NCBI GenBank assembly: GCA_029573925.1
Contig: JAKQBV010000306.1
Location: 1 to 8,078, forward strand
Direction: 5' to 3'
Origin: a bacterium
GTDB taxonomy: Bacteria > UBP15 > UBA6099
Length of the DNA: 8,078 nt
Shown here: piece after piece, positions 6,506 to 8,078 of the stretch
Layout of the letters: every line of letters starts with the position of its first letter
Numbering within the stretch: the first letter of the stretch is position 1
Made by a program: the position numbers and the translations under genes
Notes under the pieces: generated by a model
The model's input: only the letters and a program-made list of their open reading frames with translations
Database searches by the model: none
Told to the model about the DNA's origin: nothing

Positions 6506-7723
6506 ATGAGCGACCTGATAAAATTCGACGGACTCAAGGACATGGCCGCGCTTCTGGAATTATTGCCTGAACGCAAAAAAAGGATGAAGCAAGCGTCCGC
6601 AGAGCCGCAGACCGGGGACGCGATGGCCGCTCTGGCCCGCGCGCTGCACCCCGAACTTCAACGGCTCGTTATAGCCGATGTTCGCCAAGAAGCCGCGGGC
6701 GCCCGCGTGTTCAGGCTCGTTCCTGACAAGGAATCAGGGACTGCCGCGCCCGCCGTTTTCAGGGCGGGCCAATACCTCAGCCTTAAAATCGACATCTCAG
6801 GCGTCCGCGTTGCGCGCCCGTACTCGATTTCCTCATCGCCTGCGGACGCAGTCGACAGCGGCTTCTATGAGATAACCATCCGCAAGAAGGACGGCGGGTT
6901 CCTTTCCGAACACGCATGGAAAGAATGGCGCGTGGGGACGAAAATCGAAGCCTCCGGCCCTGCGGGATTCTTCTGCGTCGAGCCTTTGCGCGACGCGCGG
7001 CATATCGTCGGCCTCGCCGGCGGCAGCGGAATCACTCCTTTCCGTTCGATGTTAAAGGACATAGTCGAAACCGGAGCAGACGTCAAATTCACTCTGCTGT
7101 ATGGCGTGAACAGGCCGGACGAAATCATGTTCAAAAGCGACCTCGAATCTTTTGTGGCGCAGGCCCCGGACAGGATAAGCGTCCATTTCGTGTGCTGCGA
7201 GCCGGACGCCGCTTGGTGCGGGCCGACCGGGTTCCTCACGGCCGACTCAATCCGCAAACTCGCCGGAGACCCGGCGGGCAAATCCTTCTTCATCTGCGGC
7301 CCTCAAGCCATGTACAGCTTCCTCGAAACCGAGTTGAAGCAGTTCGACCTGCCGAATAAAAGGATACGCCGGGAGGTTTTCGGAGAGACCGCCGATGTGG
7401 CGGCTCATCCTGATTATCCGGCGGACGCGGCTGGAAAATCTTTTTCGATGACTGTTCATTGCGGGAGCGAGACGACGGTCATTCCGGCGAAATCGGATGA
7501 ATCAGCGCTCGTGGCTCTCGAGCGCGCGGGGATCGCTCCGCCCTCCGAATGCAGGTCCGGCGAATGCGGCTTCTGCGCGTCCATCCTATTGAACGGGAAA
7601 GTTTTCGTCATCCCGGAGACGGACAGGCGCAGGCTGGCGGCGAAAAAATTCGGCGTCTTCCACCCTTGTTCCTCGTATCCGGTGTCGGACATTGAGGTAA
7701 AAGTCCCGCTGGATAAAAGTTGA
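6506..7723 (+). CDS. Ferredoxin-NAD(P)+ reductase-like flavoprotein with C-terminal [2Fe-2S] ferredoxin domain
   Basis: 405 residues from ATG 6506, with GGAGG (6493-6497) inside the end of the upstream gene. Residues 1-50 form a charged, probably helical extension outside the usual reductase fold. Residues about 51-160 are the FAD domain: FRAGQYLSL (85-93) and RPYSISSSP (104-112), the Arg-x-Tyr-Ser flavin motif. Residues about 163-295 are the NAD(P) domain: GLAGGSGITPF (169-179), TLLYGVN (196-202) and FICGPQAMY (262-270). Residues about 312-402 are a plant-type ferredoxin domain with cluster ligands Cys349, Cys354, Cys357 (C-x4-C-x2-C) and Cys388 after 30 residues. It should pass electrons from NAD(P)H through FAD to the iron-sulfur cluster, in the cytoplasm. 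Fusions of this order occur in oxygenase reductases and other flavoprotein partners. No oxygenase is present here, so the upstream FAD enzyme, four bases away, is the likely partner. The function as a reductase is firm; cofactor preference and partner are inferred. Confidence 0.92.
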   Translation: MSDLIKFDGLKDMAALLELLPERKKRMKQASAEPQTGDAMAALARALHPELQRLVIADVRQEAAGARVFRLVPDKESGTAAPAVFRAGQYLSLKIDISGVRVARPYSISSSPADAVDSGFYEITIRKKDGGFLSEHAWKEWRVGTKIEASGPAGFFCVEPLRDARHIVGLAGGSGITPFRSMLKDIVETGADVKFTLLYGVNRPDEIMFKSDLESFVAQAPDRISVHFVCCEPDAAWCGPTGFLTADSIRKLAGDPAGKSFFICGPQAMYSFLETELKQFDLPNKRIRREVFGETADVAAHPDYPADAAGKSFSMTVHCGSETTVIPAKSDESALVALERAGIAPPSECRSGECGFCASILLNGKVFVIPETDRRRLAAKKFGVFHPCSSYPVSDIEVKVPLDKS

Positions 7724-7777
7724 CGCGGGTTCGAGTTTTGAGTTGCTGACGGTAGCAGTTGGGTCGGGCGGGCGGCG

Positions 7778-8078
7778 CTATTTTTCGTAAACTTCGACCG
7801 ACCACTCGTCGATGTCCGCCGCCGGATGTTGCTCGTTTTGATGTGTGCTTATGAACGCGTTGAGGTCGTTGTCGGTGTAGTTGTTAAGACGCGTCTGAAA
7901 TGTTATCAGAGGTTGGGTCAGGAAGTCGAGCGCGGGCGAATCATTGTCGCGTATCGGATAATATCCTGTGACGAAATTGAATTTGATGTACGCGTTGTCG
8001 GGGATAAGCCCGGCGGTTCTCAGAATGATTCTAATTGAATTGCCGGAAACTTCCGCGAGTTCGAAGAGGGGCGAATTG
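7778..8078 (-). CDS. C-terminal fragment of an unidentified protein (5' end outside the window)
   Basis: The minus strand is open from the right edge to TAG at 7780-7778, giving 99 residues that begin NSPLFELAEVSGNSIRIILR and end DEWSVEVYEK. The first 60 residues alternate hydrophobic and polar positions in a beta-rich manner (IRIILR, YIKFNFVTGYYPIR). The tail is acidic with Asn, Asp and His/Gln runs (NNYTDNDLNAF, THQNEQHPAADIDE). It has no membrane segment, no cysteine and no motif I recognise. It could be the end of a secreted or surface protein, but that is only an impression. Codon choice is like the neighbours', and the competing plus-strand frame at 7826-8038 gives a less protein-like product. 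It converges on the redox operon across 54 bases (7724-7777), where I see no convincing terminator. Confidence 0.6.
   Translation of the reverse strand, partial: NSPLFELAEVSGNSIRIILRTAGLIPDNAYIKFNFVTGYYPIRDNDSPALDFLTQPLITFQTRLNNYTDNDLNAFISTHQNEQHPAADIDEWSVEVYEK

Noticed and set aside
7741..7760. Imperfect hairpin AGTTGCT-GACGGT-AGCAGTT after the redox operon, considered as a terminator
   Set aside because: The stem has only seven pairs with two G-T wobbles, and no T-run follows on either strand.
7763..7802. GGTCGG and CCGACC arms flanking the end of the right-edge gene
   Set aside because: The loop is about 28 bases and the right arm lies within the coding end of the minus-strand gene; the T-run lies inside the loop, so it is not a terminator shape.
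7826..8038. Plus-strand 70-residue open frame at the right edge
   Set aside because: It overlaps the minus-strand frame that reads as a better protein, and no ribosome site precedes its start.

Overview
The window reads as moderately GC-rich bacterial DNA, probably from an uncultivated lineage. Genes are tightly packed, Shine-Dalgarno sites are recognisable, and some promoters look sigma70-like. There is no rRNA, tRNA, CRISPR array, transposase or other marker that would allow a taxonomic placement, so I name no phylum. It holds three functional blocks plus one fragment at the right edge.

Left edge (minus strand, 1-1237): the 5' two-thirds or so of a multi-pass GT-C/GT39-like lipid-linked sugar transferase. 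It is read off the left edge from a good TTGACC-N16-TATAAT promoter. A 170-bp divergent intergenic region separates it from the next block, which has its own plus-strand promoter (TTGAAA-N17-TATCAT).

Centre-left (plus, 1408-4813): a tandem pair of membrane proteins of unknown function. Each has an N-terminal multi-helix membrane domain of about 230-260 residues and a C-terminal beta-propeller-like domain of about 300-340 residues. The first copy is split into two reading frames (1408-2643 and 2643-3113). Restoring one base near 2616-2634 gives a 568-residue protein, almost the same length as its intact neighbour (567 residues, 3110-4813), and the two C-terminal halves align across the break. 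This is either a real pseudogenising mutation or a sequencing/assembly indel. The membrane domains of the two copies look much less alike than their propellers.

Centre-right (plus, 4891-7723): a two-gene redox operon behind a TTGACT-N18-TATCAT promoter and a near-consensus Shine-Dalgarno. The first gene is a phytoene-desaturase/carotenoid-isomerase/retinol-saturase-like FAD enzyme. Four bases later comes a ferredoxin-NAD(P)+ reductase-like flavoprotein with a C-terminal plant-type [2Fe-2S] domain. The simplest reading is a dedicated electron chain NAD(P)H -> FAD -> [2Fe-2S] -> FAD enzyme, acting on an unidentified hydrophobic, possibly isoprenoid, substrate. No carotenoid-synthesis genes are visible nearby.

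Right edge (minus, 7778-8078): the last 99 residues of an unidentified protein, convergent with the redox operon across a 54-bp gap without a convincing terminator. No intergenic stretch exceeds 300 bases. The most interesting candidates for new biology are the paired membrane/propeller proteins and the desaturase-like/FNR-ferredoxin pair; neither can be assigned a substrate from sequence alone.
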